Counted from the stretch's first letter, positions 1-6,844 are shown. The stretch is 7,587 nt of DNA from an uncultured Erysipelotrichaceae bacterium (GCA_900314345.1 OMUX01000107.1:1-7587); one strand, 5' to 3'. Numbers and translations are program-made. Notes: generated by a model not told the origin, from the letters alone.

Positions 1-139
1 CCTTGATCTTCTCCTCGTCAGCGACGCTCTGTGTCTCTTCGCCCTCCTTGACGCAGCTTTCCGAGACGCCGTTCCTCTGCATTCCCGGCAGCTTAGGTGT
101 GTACTCGTATCTTGCTTTCTGAAGCGGTGAAATATCCAT
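1..139 (-). CDS. Pyrophosphate-dependent phosphofructokinase (diphosphate--fructose-6-phosphate 1-phosphotransferase), N-terminal fragment
   Basis: Only the first 46 codons are in the window; the gene continues past base 1. The product starts MDISPLQKARYEYTPKLPG, followed by a stretch rich in Glu, Lys and Ser/Thr that ends near SVADEEKIK. From memory this opening (LQ-ARY-Y-PKLP, then a -SVAD-E-IK- segment) is typical of the long PPi-dependent phosphofructokinases of Erysipelotrichales, spirochaetes and plants. These enzymes reversibly phosphorylate fructose-6-phosphate in the cytosol using pyrophosphate instead of ATP. No catalytic motif lies in the visible part, so the call rests on the N-terminus alone. 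The ATG at 137-139 is preceded by AGGAGA (145-150) at good spacing, which fixes the start. It has a candidate promoter of its own in the gap after the ABC-F gene. Another PFK-family protein with a similar N-terminus cannot be excluded. Confidence 0.66.
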   Translation of the reverse strand, partial: MDISPLQKARYEYTPKLPGMQRNGVSESCVKEGEETQSVADEEKIK

Positions 140-165
140 ATTCTTCTCCTTTTTCAACCACTTAA

Positions 166-194
166 AATCTAAATCATTTGCACTGTTTTGTAAA
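166..194 (-). promoter_or_regulatory. Candidate sigma-A promoter for the phosphofructokinase gene
   Basis: Reading the minus strand, TTTACA (194-189, five of six bases of TTGACA) is followed after exactly 17 bases by TAGATT (171-166, four of six bases of TATAAT). Transcription would start near 159, giving a leader of about 20 bases that contains the AGGAGA ribosome-binding site. The box pair lies just after the stop codon of the ABC-F gene, and no strong terminator hairpin separates the two genes, so read-through from upstream is also possible. This is pattern matching only. Confidence 0.45.
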
Positions 195-196
195 TG

Positions 197-2068
197 TCAC
201 GAACTCAGCTTCTCCCACCGGTCATACAGGTGAGCAAGCTCATTGTGAATATCATCAATGTGCTGGTCCAGGGCATTCATCTTCTGATAGTCCTGGTAGT
301 ATTCCGGTTCATACCGCAAGGCACGATTGGCTTCCAGCTCCTCTTCCTTGGCCGTGATCTGCTTTTCAAGCTTTGCAATCTCACGCTTCACGCCATCCGG
401 GGAAAGCTGTTTTTCCTTCGGTGCTGCAGGCACAGGTTCCGGTGCCTTTTCCTGTTTCTTTGGCGTTTCCTGTACAACGCCGTTTCTTGCCTCTTCATAG
501 GCATCATAGCCCATGGGGTAGTATGTGGCCTTGCCATCCTCGATCAGCAGGATCGCTGTGGCAAGCTGTTCGATGAAGTAACGGTCATGGGAGACAAAGA
601 TGATGGTTCCGCTATAACCCTTGAGGGAATCCTCCAGGGCTTCCTTGCCGGGAATATCCAGATGGTTTGTCGGCTCATCGAGGATGAGCAGGTTGCTGTG
701 TTTCAAAAGCAATGACGCCAGTGAAAGCCTTACCTTCTCGCCGCCGGAGAGCACATCCACGCTCTTGAACACATCATCTGCGGAAAACAGGAAGGATCCT
801 AATACCGTGCGGATCTGCGTACGGTCAAGATCCGGATACTGATCCCAGAGCTCCTCGAGAACTGTCTTTCCGCTGGTGAACTGAGCCAGCTGCTGATCAA
901 AGTAGCCGGCCTCAATCTGATGACCGTAAAGATAAGAACCGGAGATCGAAGGAATCAGATCCATCAGTGTCTTAACAAACGTGGACTTTCCGCCGCCGTT
1001 GGGACCGATGATGGCAAGCCGCTCTCCTCTTCTGACTTCCAGCTTGTCCACTGTGCATAAAGGACGATCATAGCCGATGGTCAGATGCTCCACTTCCAGC
1101 ACTCTTTCCCCGCCTTTTACCCTAGGCGTGAAGTGTGCCTTGAATGTCTTCTCATCGGCATCCTTGACAGGATCCGGCTTGTCCATGCGGTCCAGATATT
1201 TGATCTTGCTTTGGGCAAAGGCTGCCTTGTTCTTCTTGTAGCGGAACTTCTCGATTAACTGTTCGAGACGTTCAATATCCTTCTGCTGGCGTTCATAGGC
1301 TGCCTGCTGGCGTTCTATGTTGTTCCGTTTCTGGATGACAAAGGAAGAATAATTCCCAGCATATCTTGTCATCTTCCCGTATTCCAGGTCATAGACCACA
1401 TCCACGGTATGATCCAGGAACATGCGGTCATGGGATACCACAACCACAGCCTTGGGATACTTCTTCACATAGCCTTCGAGCCATTCAATCGTATCCATGT
1501 CCAGATGGTTGGTAGGCTCATCCAATAAGAGGATATCCGGTTTTGACAACAACAGCCTGACAAAGGCAATCCTTGTCTTCTGTCCTCCGGAAAACTCCCC
1601 GATCTTCTTCTGCAGGTCGCTGTCCGTGAAGCCGAACTTCGTGAACACCGTCATCATCTCGGATTCCCAGTTGTAGCCGTTCATCTCCTCGAACTTCTCC
1701 TGGGCATCCGCATACTTTGCAAGCGTCTTTTCATCCACGGAGGTCTTCATCTTCTCTTCGAGTTCCTCCATGGTTCTCTGCATGGCAAACACCGGTTCAA
1801 ACACCCGCTTCAGTGCTTCACCGACCGTTTCTTCATCATTGTCCAGGGGACGCTGTGCAAGATAGCCGATGGATACACCGTTCTGGATGGATACTGTTCC
1901 CTTGTCAAAGGAGGACTCGCCGCACATGCACTTCAAAAACGTTGTCTTGCCGCATCCGTTGCGGCCGACAATCGTTACCTTTTCCGTTCCCTTGATGCAA
2001 AACTGTACATCCTCGAAGACAGTATCCGCCCCGAAGGACTTGCCTGCATGACTTACCTGATACAGCAT
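197..2068 (-). CDS. ABC-F family ATP-binding protein, YdiF-like (ribosome-associated)
   Basis: This 623-residue soluble protein has two ATP-binding cassettes and no membrane segments, the ABC-F layout. Cassette 1 has Walker A GRNGCGKT (35-42), signature SGGQ (160-163), Walker B with DEPTNHLD (183-190) and the switch histidine in VSHDR (211-215). Cassette 2 has Walker A GPNGGGKS (355-362), signature SGGE (441-444), DEPTNHLD (464-471) and VSHDR (492-496). Between them, about residues 241-310, lies the charged helical linker that in this family reaches toward the P-site tRNA. A Pro/Lys/Glu spacer (about 533-556) leads to a C-terminal coiled coil (about 558-621), as in Bacillus YdiF/Uup-type members. 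Such proteins bind the ribosomal E site and relieve stalled translation; some protect against ribosome-targeting antibiotics. The intact motifs and the company of asnS suggest a housekeeping role, but a resistance role cannot be judged from motifs. AAGGAG five bases before the ATG supports this start. Confidence 0.9.
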   Translation of the reverse strand: MLYQVSHAGKSFGADTVFEDVQFCIKGTEKVTIVGRNGCGKTTFLKCMCGESSFDKGTVSIQNGVSIGYLAQRPLDNDEETVGEALKRVFEPVFAMQRTMEELEEKMKTSVDEKTLAKYADAQEKFEEMNGYNWESEMMTVFTKFGFTDSDLQKKIGEFSGGQKTRIAFVRLLLSKPDILLLDEPTNHLDMDTIEWLEGYVKKYPKAVVVVSHDRMFLDHTVDVVYDLEYGKMTRYAGNYSSFVIQKRNNIERQQAAYERQQKDIERLEQLIEKFRYKKNKAAFAQSKIKYLDRMDKPDPVKDADEKTFKAHFTPRVKGGERVLEVEHLTIGYDRPLCTVDKLEVRRGERLAIIGPNGGGKSTFVKTLMDLIPSISGSYLYGHQIEAGYFDQQLAQFTSGKTVLEELWDQYPDLDRTQIRTVLGSFLFSADDVFKSVDVLSGGEKVRLSLASLLLKHSNLLILDEPTNHLDIPGKEALEDSLKGYSGTIIFVSHDRYFIEQLATAILLIEDGKATYYPMGYDAYEEARNGVVQETPKKQEKAPEPVPAAPKEKQLSPDGVKREIAKLEKQITAKEEELEANRALRYEPEYYQDYQKMNALDQHIDDIHNELAHLYDRWEKLSS

Positions 2069-2084
2069 TTCCTCTCCTTCATGA

Positions 2085-2115
2085 AATACAGGGAATGGAA
2101 CCCATCCCCTGTATT
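2085..2115 (-). terminator. Intergenic hairpin after asnS (weak terminator or attenuator)
   Basis: The arms 2115-2102 and 2098-2085 pair over 14 bases in the minus-strand transcript, with one G-U pair and a 3-base loop. On the plus strand that position would be an A-C mismatch, which favours minus-strand function. The hairpin starts about 14 bases after the asnS stop and ends 16 bases before the ABC-F start codon. Only a short U-rich tail (UAUUUC) follows, so termination is probably partial. It may lower ABC-F expression relative to asnS or protect mRNA ends. Confidence 0.5.
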
Positions 2116-2129
2116 GTGTCTGTTTCTTT

Positions 2130-3524
2130 TCAGAATGTCAGGTTGCGCGGTGTTCTTGCGAACGGAATCACGTCCCTGATATTCTCCATGCCTGTCACAT
2201 ACATGACAAAGCGTTCAAAGCCAAGGCCGAAGCCCGCATGCTTGCAGCCGCCGTACCGGCGAAGATCCAGATACCACTGGTATCCAGCCTTGTTCATGCC
2301 CAGTTCATCCATGCGCTTCTCCAGCACATCCAAGCGCTCTTCACGCTGGCTGCCGCCGACCAGTTCGCCGATGCCCGGCACCAGGCAGTCCACGGCTGCC
2401 ACAGTCTTGCCGTCATCGTTCTGGCGCATGTAGAAGGCCTTGATTTCCTTCGGATAGTCGGTCAGGAACAACGGTCCCTGGGCAATGTGCTCACACAGAT
2501 ACTTCTCATGTTCGCTGTTGAGATCCATGCCCCAGAAGATGTTGTCATTGTCGAAATGATAACCGTCTTCCTTGGCCTTGAGCAGAAGGTCGATGCCTTC
2601 TGTATAGGTCATCTTGCGGAACGGTGTGTTCTTGACATGATCCAGACGTTCGATGAGTCCCTTGTCGATCATGGAGTTGAAGAATTCCATCTCTGCCGGA
2701 CAGTTGTCTTCCACATACTGAATGCAGAACTTGACCATATCCTCAATGAGATCCATGTCATCATCGAGATCGGCAAATGCCATCTCCGGCTCGATCATCC
2801 AGAACTCAGCAGCGTGAGTTGTCGTGTTGGAGTTCTCAGCACGGAATGTCGGTCCGAAGGTATACACATCACGGAAGGCAAGGGCATAGGCCTCAGCCTG
2901 CAGCTGACCGGATACGGTCAGGCTGGCATGCTTGCCGAAGAAGTCCTCGTCATACTTGTCATCCTTGCGGGTTGTGACCGTGAATGTCTCGCCGGCACCT
3001 TCGGCATCATTGCCGGTGATGATCGGTGTGTTGACATAGACGAAGCCCTGATCCTGGAAGAACTCATGGATCGCCATGGCCAGGACGGACCTGACACGGA
3101 ATACTGCGGAGAATGTATTGGTTCTCGGACGCAGATGTCCGATGTCACGCAGATACTCAAAGCTGTGGCGCTTCTTCTGCAGCGGATACGTGCTGTCGCA
3201 GCTTCCTTCCAGTTCAATCTGGGTTGCCTGGATTTCAAACGGCTGCTTGTTCTCCGGTGTCAGGACGAACTTTCCGGTCACGGATACTGCCGTGCCGGTC
3301 AGGTACTTGCTGACATCAGCGTAATTGCTCAGAGCATCCGTATAGACGATCTGTGCATTCTTGAAATAGGATCCGTCATTCAGTGCAATGAAGCTGACAT
3401 TCTTGCCGGAACGGTTTGTGCGGACCCATCCCTGCAGGAATACATACTCCACCTGGTCCTTTTCCATGTCGCTTGCGTTTGCCGTCAGCTCGTACAGCTC
3501 ACGGACTGTCATATCACTAAGCAT
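2130..3524 (-). CDS. asnS: Asparaginyl-tRNA synthetase
   Basis: This class II aminoacyl-tRNA synthetase charges tRNA-Asn with asparagine using ATP in the cytosol. The 464-residue length matches bacterial AsnRS. Residues about 25-105 form the OB-fold anticodon-binding domain ([23 protein letters not shown] begins it, shown here only in part: [15 protein letters not shown]). The catalytic core has the AsnRS motif-1 region ending [17 protein letters not shown] (165-181), motif 2 with FRAE (227-230) followed by a [12 protein letters not shown] stretch, and motif 3 GFGLGFERF (431-439) close to the C-terminus, which ends TPRNLTF as is usual. The EGAGE segment and the NTTTHAAEF stretch separate it from aspartyl-tRNA synthetase. 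The ATG at 3522-3524 is used because the OB fold begins soon after; a GGGAG element sits 14 bases upstream, which is a loose fit, and an in-frame ATG at codon 5 is a lesser alternative. It lies 38 bases downstream of rex with no clear promoter between, so co-transcription is likely. Confidence 0.97.
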   Translation of the reverse strand: MLSDMTVRELYELTANASDMEKDQVEYVFLQGWVRTNRSGKNVSFIALNDGSYFKNAQIVYTDALSNYADVSKYLTGTAVSVTGKFVLTPENKQPFEIQATQIELEGSCDSTYPLQKKRHSFEYLRDIGHLRPRTNTFSAVFRVRSVLAMAIHEFFQDQGFVYVNTPIITGNDAEGAGETFTVTTRKDDKYDEDFFGKHASLTVSGQLQAEAYALAFRDVYTFGPTFRAENSNTTTHAAEFWMIEPEMAFADLDDDMDLIEDMVKFCIQYVEDNCPAEMEFFNSMIDKGLIERLDHVKNTPFRKMTYTEGIDLLLKAKEDGYHFDNDNIFWGMDLNSEHEKYLCEHIAQGPLFLTDYPKEIKAFYMRQNDDGKTVAAVDCLVPGIGELVGGSQREERLDVLEKRMDELGMNKAGYQWYLDLRRYGGCKHAGFGLGFERFVMYVTGMENIRDVIPFARTPRNLTF

Positions 3525-3562
3525 GTTCTCTGTTCTTTCTCCCTTTGATCAATCAAGAAGAC

Positions 3563-4198
3563 TCAGGCAGCCTTCTTCTCACTTGCCGCATTTGCCTCGA
3601 ACACAAGTTCCTGGATCGAGGATACTACATCAATCTGCTTAACCTGGACCGTGCCGGGAACACTGAAGTGCTCACTGGCAAAGCTGACCAGACCCGTAAT
3701 GCCGTTGTTCACAAGGAAGTCCACGGTCGGCTGAACATCCTTTGAGATGCACAGGATGGCAATCCTGCATCCCTGCGGCTTCTTTTCCGGAAGATCCTTG
3801 AGATCATAGACCGGAACGGAAGCACCGCTGACACCAGCAGGGTTGATATCGAAGGCACAGACAATCTCACCAACAACATGATTCCAGTGGTTGTAGTTCA
3901 GAAGTGCCTTGCCAAGGTTTCCGCATCCAACCAGGATGATCTTCTCATCGAAGTTCATGCCGAGCTGTTCCGAGAAGATCCGGATCAGATCATCCACCTT
4001 GTAGCCGAAGCCCTGTTTGCCAAGATTTCCCAGGAAGCTGAAGTCCCTGCGGATCGTTGTTGACTCGATGCCGACATATTCAGCAAGCTCCCTCGACATC
4101 ACCCGTTCAATCCCTTCACTCTTCAGCTTCCGCAAAGCCTTGAGATAGACGGGATAACGATGCAATGTTGCCTTTGGTACCTGTTTGTTGTTTTCCAT
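3563..4198 (-). CDS. rex: Redox-sensing transcriptional repressor Rex
   Basis: Rex is a homodimeric repressor that binds operator DNA when NADH is low and releases it when the NADH/NAD+ ratio rises, inducing fermentation and NADH-reoxidising genes. The product is 211 residues, the usual size. An N-terminal winged helix (about 8-70) contains the recognition segment YVGIESTTIRRDFSF (41-55) and the family's GKQGFGYKV wing. A Rossmann fold follows with the dinucleotide motif GCGNLG (91-96) and an acidic residue in FDINP (116-120) at the expected ribose-binding position. The C-terminal helix (about 188-205) matches the domain-swapped dimer helix of Rex. Three starts are possible: GTG 4207, ATG 4204 and ATG 4198. 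I choose 4198 because AGGTGA (4204-4209), a match to the 3' end of 16S rRNA, stands five bases before it and would be unusable for the other two. The gap to tsaD carries a candidate Rex operator. Confidence 0.95.
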   Translation of the reverse strand: MENNKQVPKATLHRYPVYLKALRKLKSEGIERVMSRELAEYVGIESTTIRRDFSFLGNLGKQGFGYKVDDLIRIFSEQLGMNFDEKIILVGCGNLGKALLNYNHWNHVVGEIVCAFDINPAGVSGASVPVYDLKDLPEKKPQGCRIAILCISKDVQPTVDFLVNNGITGLVSFASEHFSVPGTVQVKQIDVVSSIQELVFEANAASEKKAA

Positions 4199-4203
4199 AT
4201 TCA

Positions 4204-4209
4204 TCACCT
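4204..4209 (-). promoter_or_regulatory. Ribosome-binding site deciding the rex start
   Basis: AGGTGA on the minus strand is complementary to the anti-Shine-Dalgarno UCACCU and stands five bases before the ATG at 4196-4198. It overlaps the two alternative upstream starts (GTG 4205-4207, ATG 4202-4204), which argues that these are not used. Confidence 0.6.
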
Positions 4210-4215
4210 GCAGAT

Positions 4216-4244
4216 ATCATAGCACAGACTTGTGAATGTGATAA
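4216..4244 (-). promoter_or_regulatory. Candidate rex promoter
   Basis: On the minus strand TTATCA (4244-4239, four of six of TTGACA) is followed after 17 bases by TATGAT (4221-4216, five of six of TATAAT). It lies wholly in the 42-base gap between tsaD and rex. Transcription would start near 4209-4210, giving a very short leader of about 11 bases, which is marginal for the ribosome-binding site there. The spacer holds a perfect Rex half-site. Confidence 0.42.
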
Positions 4245-4247
4245 TAA
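4230..4247 (-). promoter_or_regulatory. Candidate Rex operator (autoregulatory site)
   Basis: The minus strand reads TTATTATCACATTCACAA. Against the Gram-positive Rex consensus TTGTGAA-N4-TTCACAA, the right half matches seven of seven and the left half four of seven (11 of 14). It overlaps the -35 box and spacer of the candidate rex promoter, the position expected for a repressor site, and rex itself is the next gene. AT-rich DNA gives partial matches by chance, so this is suggestive only. Confidence 0.42.
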
Positions 4248-4249
4248 GT

Positions 4250-5266
4250 TTATATTTCACCAGGCATCGGCAGGCTTGGATCTGCGGAAACATCCAGTGT
4301 TCCGAACAGTCCGTGCTTGTATGCAACATACCCGGAAGCACCGATCATGGACGCATTGTCCGTGCAGAATTTGATCGGCGGCTGGGACAGCTCAATCTCC
4401 GGGAACTGCTTCATTTCCTCAGCCAGCAATACCCTGAGCCTGCTGTTGGCCGCAACACCTCCGGCAGTGATCACCATGACAGGGTGAAGATCCTTCACTG
4501 CCTGAATGGTCTTTCCAGCCATGGAGTTCAGTGCAGTCTCCTGGAAGGCATAGGCAACATCCTCCTTGATGATCTCATTGCCAGCCTTCTCTTCTCTGGC
4601 AATCATCTGGGATACTGCTGTCTTGAGACCGGAGAAGCTGAAGTCATACTTCCCGTCCACTTTCGGTGTAGGCAGCTTGTAGTGCGGCTTGCCAAGCTTT
4701 GCCATCCTGTCGATGATTGGTCCGCCGGGGTAGCCTGTTCCAAGCACTCTTGATACCTTGTCATAAGCTTCACCGATGGCATCATCCACGGTTGTGCCGA
4801 TGATCTCAAAGCTCCAGTCATCCTTCATCCAGACAAGCTGTGTATGGCCGCCCGAAATGACCAGAGCAAGCAGCGGGAACCGCAGGTCATGGTCAATGGC
4901 AAAACGATTTGCATAGATATGTCCGGTCATGTGGTTGATCGGAACCAGCGGCTTGTCAAACTCCCAGGCAAGGGTCTTGGCAGCCTGCACGCCTACATGC
5001 AGGGAACCGATCAATCCCGGCCCTTGTGTAAAGGCGATGGCATCGATGTCATCCATCGTGCACCCGCTTCTCTTCACTGCCTCCTGAACCACTGCCGAGA
5101 TATTCTCCACATGGATTCTGCTGGCCACCTCCGGGACAACGCCTCCGTATAATGTATGGACGTTGATCTGGCTGGACACCACATTGGAAAGAATCCTGCA
5201 TCCATCCTCCACAACGGCACATGCTGTTTCATCACAGCTTGTTTCAATTGCCAGTATTTTCGTCAT
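4250..5266 (-). CDS. tsaD: tRNA N6-adenosine threonylcarbamoyltransferase TsaD
   Basis: TsaD is the catalytic Kae1/Qri7-family subunit that transfers the threonylcarbamoyl group from threonylcarbamoyl-AMP to A37 of tRNAs reading ANN codons. It works in a cytosolic complex with TsaB and TsaE. The 338-residue product has the usual bacterial length. It begins ILAIETSCDET, the family's actin-like/ASKHA opening. Metal ligands are visible at H112 and H116 in NHMTGH and at D303 in FCTDNA. SGGHTQL (138-144), DAIGEAYDK (162-170) and GYPGGP (178-183) are the other conserved nucleotide-site motifs. The ATG at 5264-5266 lies inside the last codons of rimI (23-base overlap); AAGGAA (5271-5276) and a stronger AGGAGG (5281-5286) precede it within rimI, consistent with coupled translation. 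It is the last gene of the t6A operon. No catalytic residue appears to be missing. Confidence 0.97.
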   Translation of the reverse strand: MTKILAIETSCDETACAVVEDGCRILSNVVSSQINVHTLYGGVVPEVASRIHVENISAVVQEAVKRSGCTMDDIDAIAFTQGPGLIGSLHVGVQAAKTLAWEFDKPLVPINHMTGHIYANRFAIDHDLRFPLLALVISGGHTQLVWMKDDWSFEIIGTTVDDAIGEAYDKVSRVLGTGYPGGPIIDRMAKLGKPHYKLPTPKVDGKYDFSFSGLKTAVSQMIAREEKAGNEIIKEDVAYAFQETALNSMAGKTIQAVKDLHPVMVITAGGVAANSRLRVLLAEEMKQFPEIELSQPPIKFCTDNASMIGASGYVAYKHGLFGTLDVSADPSLPMPGEI

Positions 5267-5717
5267 AAGCTTCCTTCAGACCTCCTAAAGGCTTCACCAT
5301 GAGCCAGGCATCCTCCCCGTCCTCATAGTAATGCTTCCTTCTGTTGGCGATGATGAACCCGTACTTCTCATACAATGCGATCGCCGGTGCATTGCTGATG
5401 CGTACCTCCAGACTCAGGTTCTCACAGTCATGCATGACTGCTTCCCTGACCATGTACTCCATGAGCTGAGAACCCAGCCCCTGCTTCTGTACGTTTGCAG
5501 ACACGGCAATGTTTGCCACCTCTGCCTGTTCGTACATGATCCAGAGATCCGCATATCCGATCACATGATGGTCCTCTTCCAGCACATACAGTGTGGCAAA
5601 GGGATTCTCATGCAGTTCGTACTGAAACTCCTTGCTGTCCCATGGGGAGGAAGGAAACAGTTCTTCTTCCATCCGGCAGGCTTCCGCAAGGTCCTGATCC
5701 TGCATCTTCCTGATCAT
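5244..5717 (-). CDS. rimI: Ribosomal-protein-alanine N-acetyltransferase RimI (GNAT family)
   Basis: This 157-residue GNAT-fold enzyme transfers an acetyl group from acetyl-CoA to the N-terminal amine of a protein; in Escherichia coli the known target is ribosomal protein S18. The acetyl-CoA pyrophosphate loop is QKQGLG (77-82), preceded by the strand EVANIAVSANV. The RimI-typical segment LEVRISNAPAIALYEKYGF (103-121) is present, followed by NRRKHYYEDGEDAWLM (125-140) with the tyrosine expected to act as general acid. The ATG at 5715-5717 overlaps the tsaB stop as ATGA, so it is probably translated by re-initiation. Its 3' end overlaps tsaD by 23 bases, and about 15 residues after the GNAT fold (GGLKEAYDENTGN region) form a short extension. 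Placement between tsaB and tsaD is common in Bacillota and supports RimI over other GNATs. The substrate in this organism is not established. Confidence 0.93.
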   Translation of the reverse strand: MIRKMQDQDLAEACRMEEELFPSSPWDSKEFQYELHENPFATLYVLEEDHHVIGYADLWIMYEQAEVANIAVSANVQKQGLGSQLMEYMVREAVMHDCENLSLEVRISNAPAIALYEKYGFIIANRRKHYYEDGEDAWLMVKPLGGLKEAYDENTGN

Positions 5718-6319
5718 TGCTTCTTATGCACAAGATAGGATTCCGAAGACTTCAGGTATTCCGGCTTCACCAGATGCACATTGTCGGCCTTCTTCCAGAA
5801 ATCCTTCATGGCAAGGAAGTTCTCCGCAAGATCCGGCCAGACATCCTCTCTTCCGACAAGACGTCCGTCTCCGATGACTGCTTCATCACCGATGCGATTC
5901 ATGACATCCTCAATGGCCTCCACAGAAATCTCTCCCTGCAGAACACCCTTTTCATATAATCCTGTGTAGACTCTTCCGCCTCTTGCATCCAGCACGGTTC
6001 TGACCTTGTCACCCATGCCTGCATACAGCTGCAGCGTGCTGATTGTGGCAATGGGCAGATTCCGCATCGCACAGAACACCTTGGCAATGGTCATGGCAAT
6101 ACGCACACCCGTATAGCTTCCCGGTCCCTCAGAGACCACAATCTGATCAATGTCAGCCGGCTTCAGACCTGCCTGATCCATCATTTCCTGCAGCTTCGGG
6201 AAGATCTCCTCTGACTGCTTCTTCCAGCATCTCTCCTGTACCTTGCCGATGATCTCATCATCCTTGATCAATGACAATGCCAGGAAGATATGGCTTGTAT
6301 CCATGCATAACGTAATCAT
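5714..6319 (-). CDS. tsaB: tRNA threonylcarbamoyladenosine biosynthesis protein TsaB
   Basis: TsaB is the catalytically inactive paralogue of TsaD that dimerises with it and is required for t6A37 formation. The product is 201 residues, at the short end of the family. It opens ITLCMDTSH, the degenerate ASKHA phosphate loop. The diagnostic motif is EGPGSYTGVRIA (64-75), followed by a helix and the ATISTLQLYA segment that lines the dimer interface. DARGGRVYTGLYE (about 112-124) is also usual for TsaB. The C-terminal half is variable, as expected. The start codon overlaps the tsaE stop in an ATGA (6316-6319) and the stop overlaps the rimI start in the same way, so translation is likely coupled through the operon. 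No metal-binding HxxxH is present, which separates it from TsaD. Confidence 0.95.
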   Translation of the reverse strand: MITLCMDTSHIFLALSLIKDDEIIGKVQERCWKKQSEEIFPKLQEMMDQAGLKPADIDQIVVSEGPGSYTGVRIAMTIAKVFCAMRNLPIATISTLQLYAGMGDKVRTVLDARGGRVYTGLYEKGVLQGEISVEAIEDVMNRIGDEAVIGDGRLVGREDVWPDLAENFLAMKDFWKKADNVHLVKPEYLKSSESYLVHKKQ

Positions 6320-6774
6320 TTCGCTTCCATCTCCTCAAGCAGCTTCTCATACACACTGCCAACAGCTTCAAACGTAAACTCCCTGGTATCGCCTTCCAGC
6401 AGCCTGATGGATACCGACAGGTATTCCTCAGGGATCAGGTTCGGCATGAACTGCGACCATTCAATGACCGTCAGGCCATCATCATCCAGGAACTCATCCA
6501 ATCCCAGATCCTGATGCACGCCTTCCATGCGGTATGCATCAATATGGTACAGTGGCATTCTTCCCTGATAGATCTTCAGGATGTTGAATGTAGGGCTGGT
6601 GACATTTCTCTTAATGCCAAGTCCTTTTGCAATGCCCTGGGTCAGGGTTGTCTTTCCTGCCCCGAGATCCCCCTTCATCAGGAAAACCATATCAGGCTGG
6701 GCCAGTGTTCCAAGCCTCTCGCCCAGCGCATGTGTTTCATCACGTGAATCTGTTTTCAGTATCAGTTTCTTCAT
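6316..6774 (-). CDS. tsaE: tRNA threonylcarbamoyladenosine biosynthesis ATPase TsaE
   Basis: TsaE is the small P-loop ATPase that binds the TsaB-TsaD dimer and drives turnover of the t6A complex. Starting at the ATG 6772-6774 the product is 152 residues, the normal size. Motifs in order are the Walker A loop GDLGAGKT (35-42), TSPTF (59-63), HIDAYR (77-82) and VIEWSQ (103-108), all characteristic of the family. The frame stays open upstream to an ATG at 6846, which would add 24 residues (MKRSPRCVVVFSF and following). I reject that start because it lies within the upstream terminator hairpin and upstream of the best -10 box, and because family members begin near here. GAGG (6782-6785) provides a ribosome-binding site seven bases before the chosen ATG. 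It is the first gene of the tsaE-tsaB-rimI-tsaD operon. Confidence 0.95.
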   Translation of the reverse strand: MKKLILKTDSRDETHALGERLGTLAQPDMVFLMKGDLGAGKTTLTQGIAKGLGIKRNVTSPTFNILKIYQGRMPLYHIDAYRMEGVHQDLGLDEFLDDDGLTVIEWSQFMPNLIPEEYLSVSIRLLEGDTREFTFEAVGSVYEKLLEEMEAK

Positions 6775-6793
6775 ATCTGCGCCTCGCCTGTTA

Positions 6794-6799
6794 ATTATA
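6794..6799 (-). promoter_or_regulatory. -10 box of the candidate t6A operon promoter
   Basis: A perfect TATAAT lies on the minus strand 19 bases before the tsaE ATG, just after the terminator of the upstream locus. Transcription would start near 6787, with a leader of about 12 bases. I see no good -35 hexamer at 16-18 bases upstream; that region is the pyrimidine-rich terminator tail. The position makes biological sense, but the promoter is only half supported. Confidence 0.45.
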
Positions 6800-6800
6800 T

Positions 6801-6844
6801 ACAAAGGAAAGGAAAAGACCACCACACATCGCGGTGATCTTTTC
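6801..6844 (-). terminator. Rho-independent terminator after the surface-protein remnant
   Basis: In the minus-strand transcript GAAAAGATCACC (6844-6833) pairs with GGTGGTCTTTTC (6823-6812) over 12 bases, with one U-G wobble and a 9-base loop. A run of pyrimidines mostly of U (through 6801) follows the stem, and an A-run precedes it. It lies about 38 bases after the stop codon of the surface-protein remnant and insulates it from the tsaE operon. The reverse strand also has a T-run, so some bidirectional function is possible. Confidence 0.75.

Noticed and set aside
194..715. A 173-codon plus-strand frame opposite the ABC-F C-terminus, with hydrophobic Phe/Leu-rich stretches that look like membrane helices
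   Set aside because: It is the complement of the Lys/Glu-rich coiled coil and spacer of the ABC-F protein. Reverse-complementing Lys and Glu codons gives Phe, Leu and Ser, so the apparent membrane protein is an artefact.
2069..2129. Possible antibiotic-responsive leader peptide before the ABC-F gene
   Set aside because: An ATG at 2079-2081 is followed by a frame that runs into the ABC-F gene out of phase rather than a short peptide with its own ribosome-binding site, so no attenuator leader is supported.
2238..3548. A 436-codon open frame on the plus strand opposite asnS
   Set aside because: It lies antisense to nearly the whole of a well-supported asnS and shows no recognisable domain. The translation is rich in Ile, Leu, Val, His and Cys, as expected when a conserved gene is read on its complement, so I treat it as a shadow frame.
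3540..3562. Small inverted repeat TTGATCAATCAA region in the rex-asnS gap
   Set aside because: It forms at most a 4-5 base stem with no U-tract and does not fit the Rex consensus, so neither a terminator nor an operator is supported.
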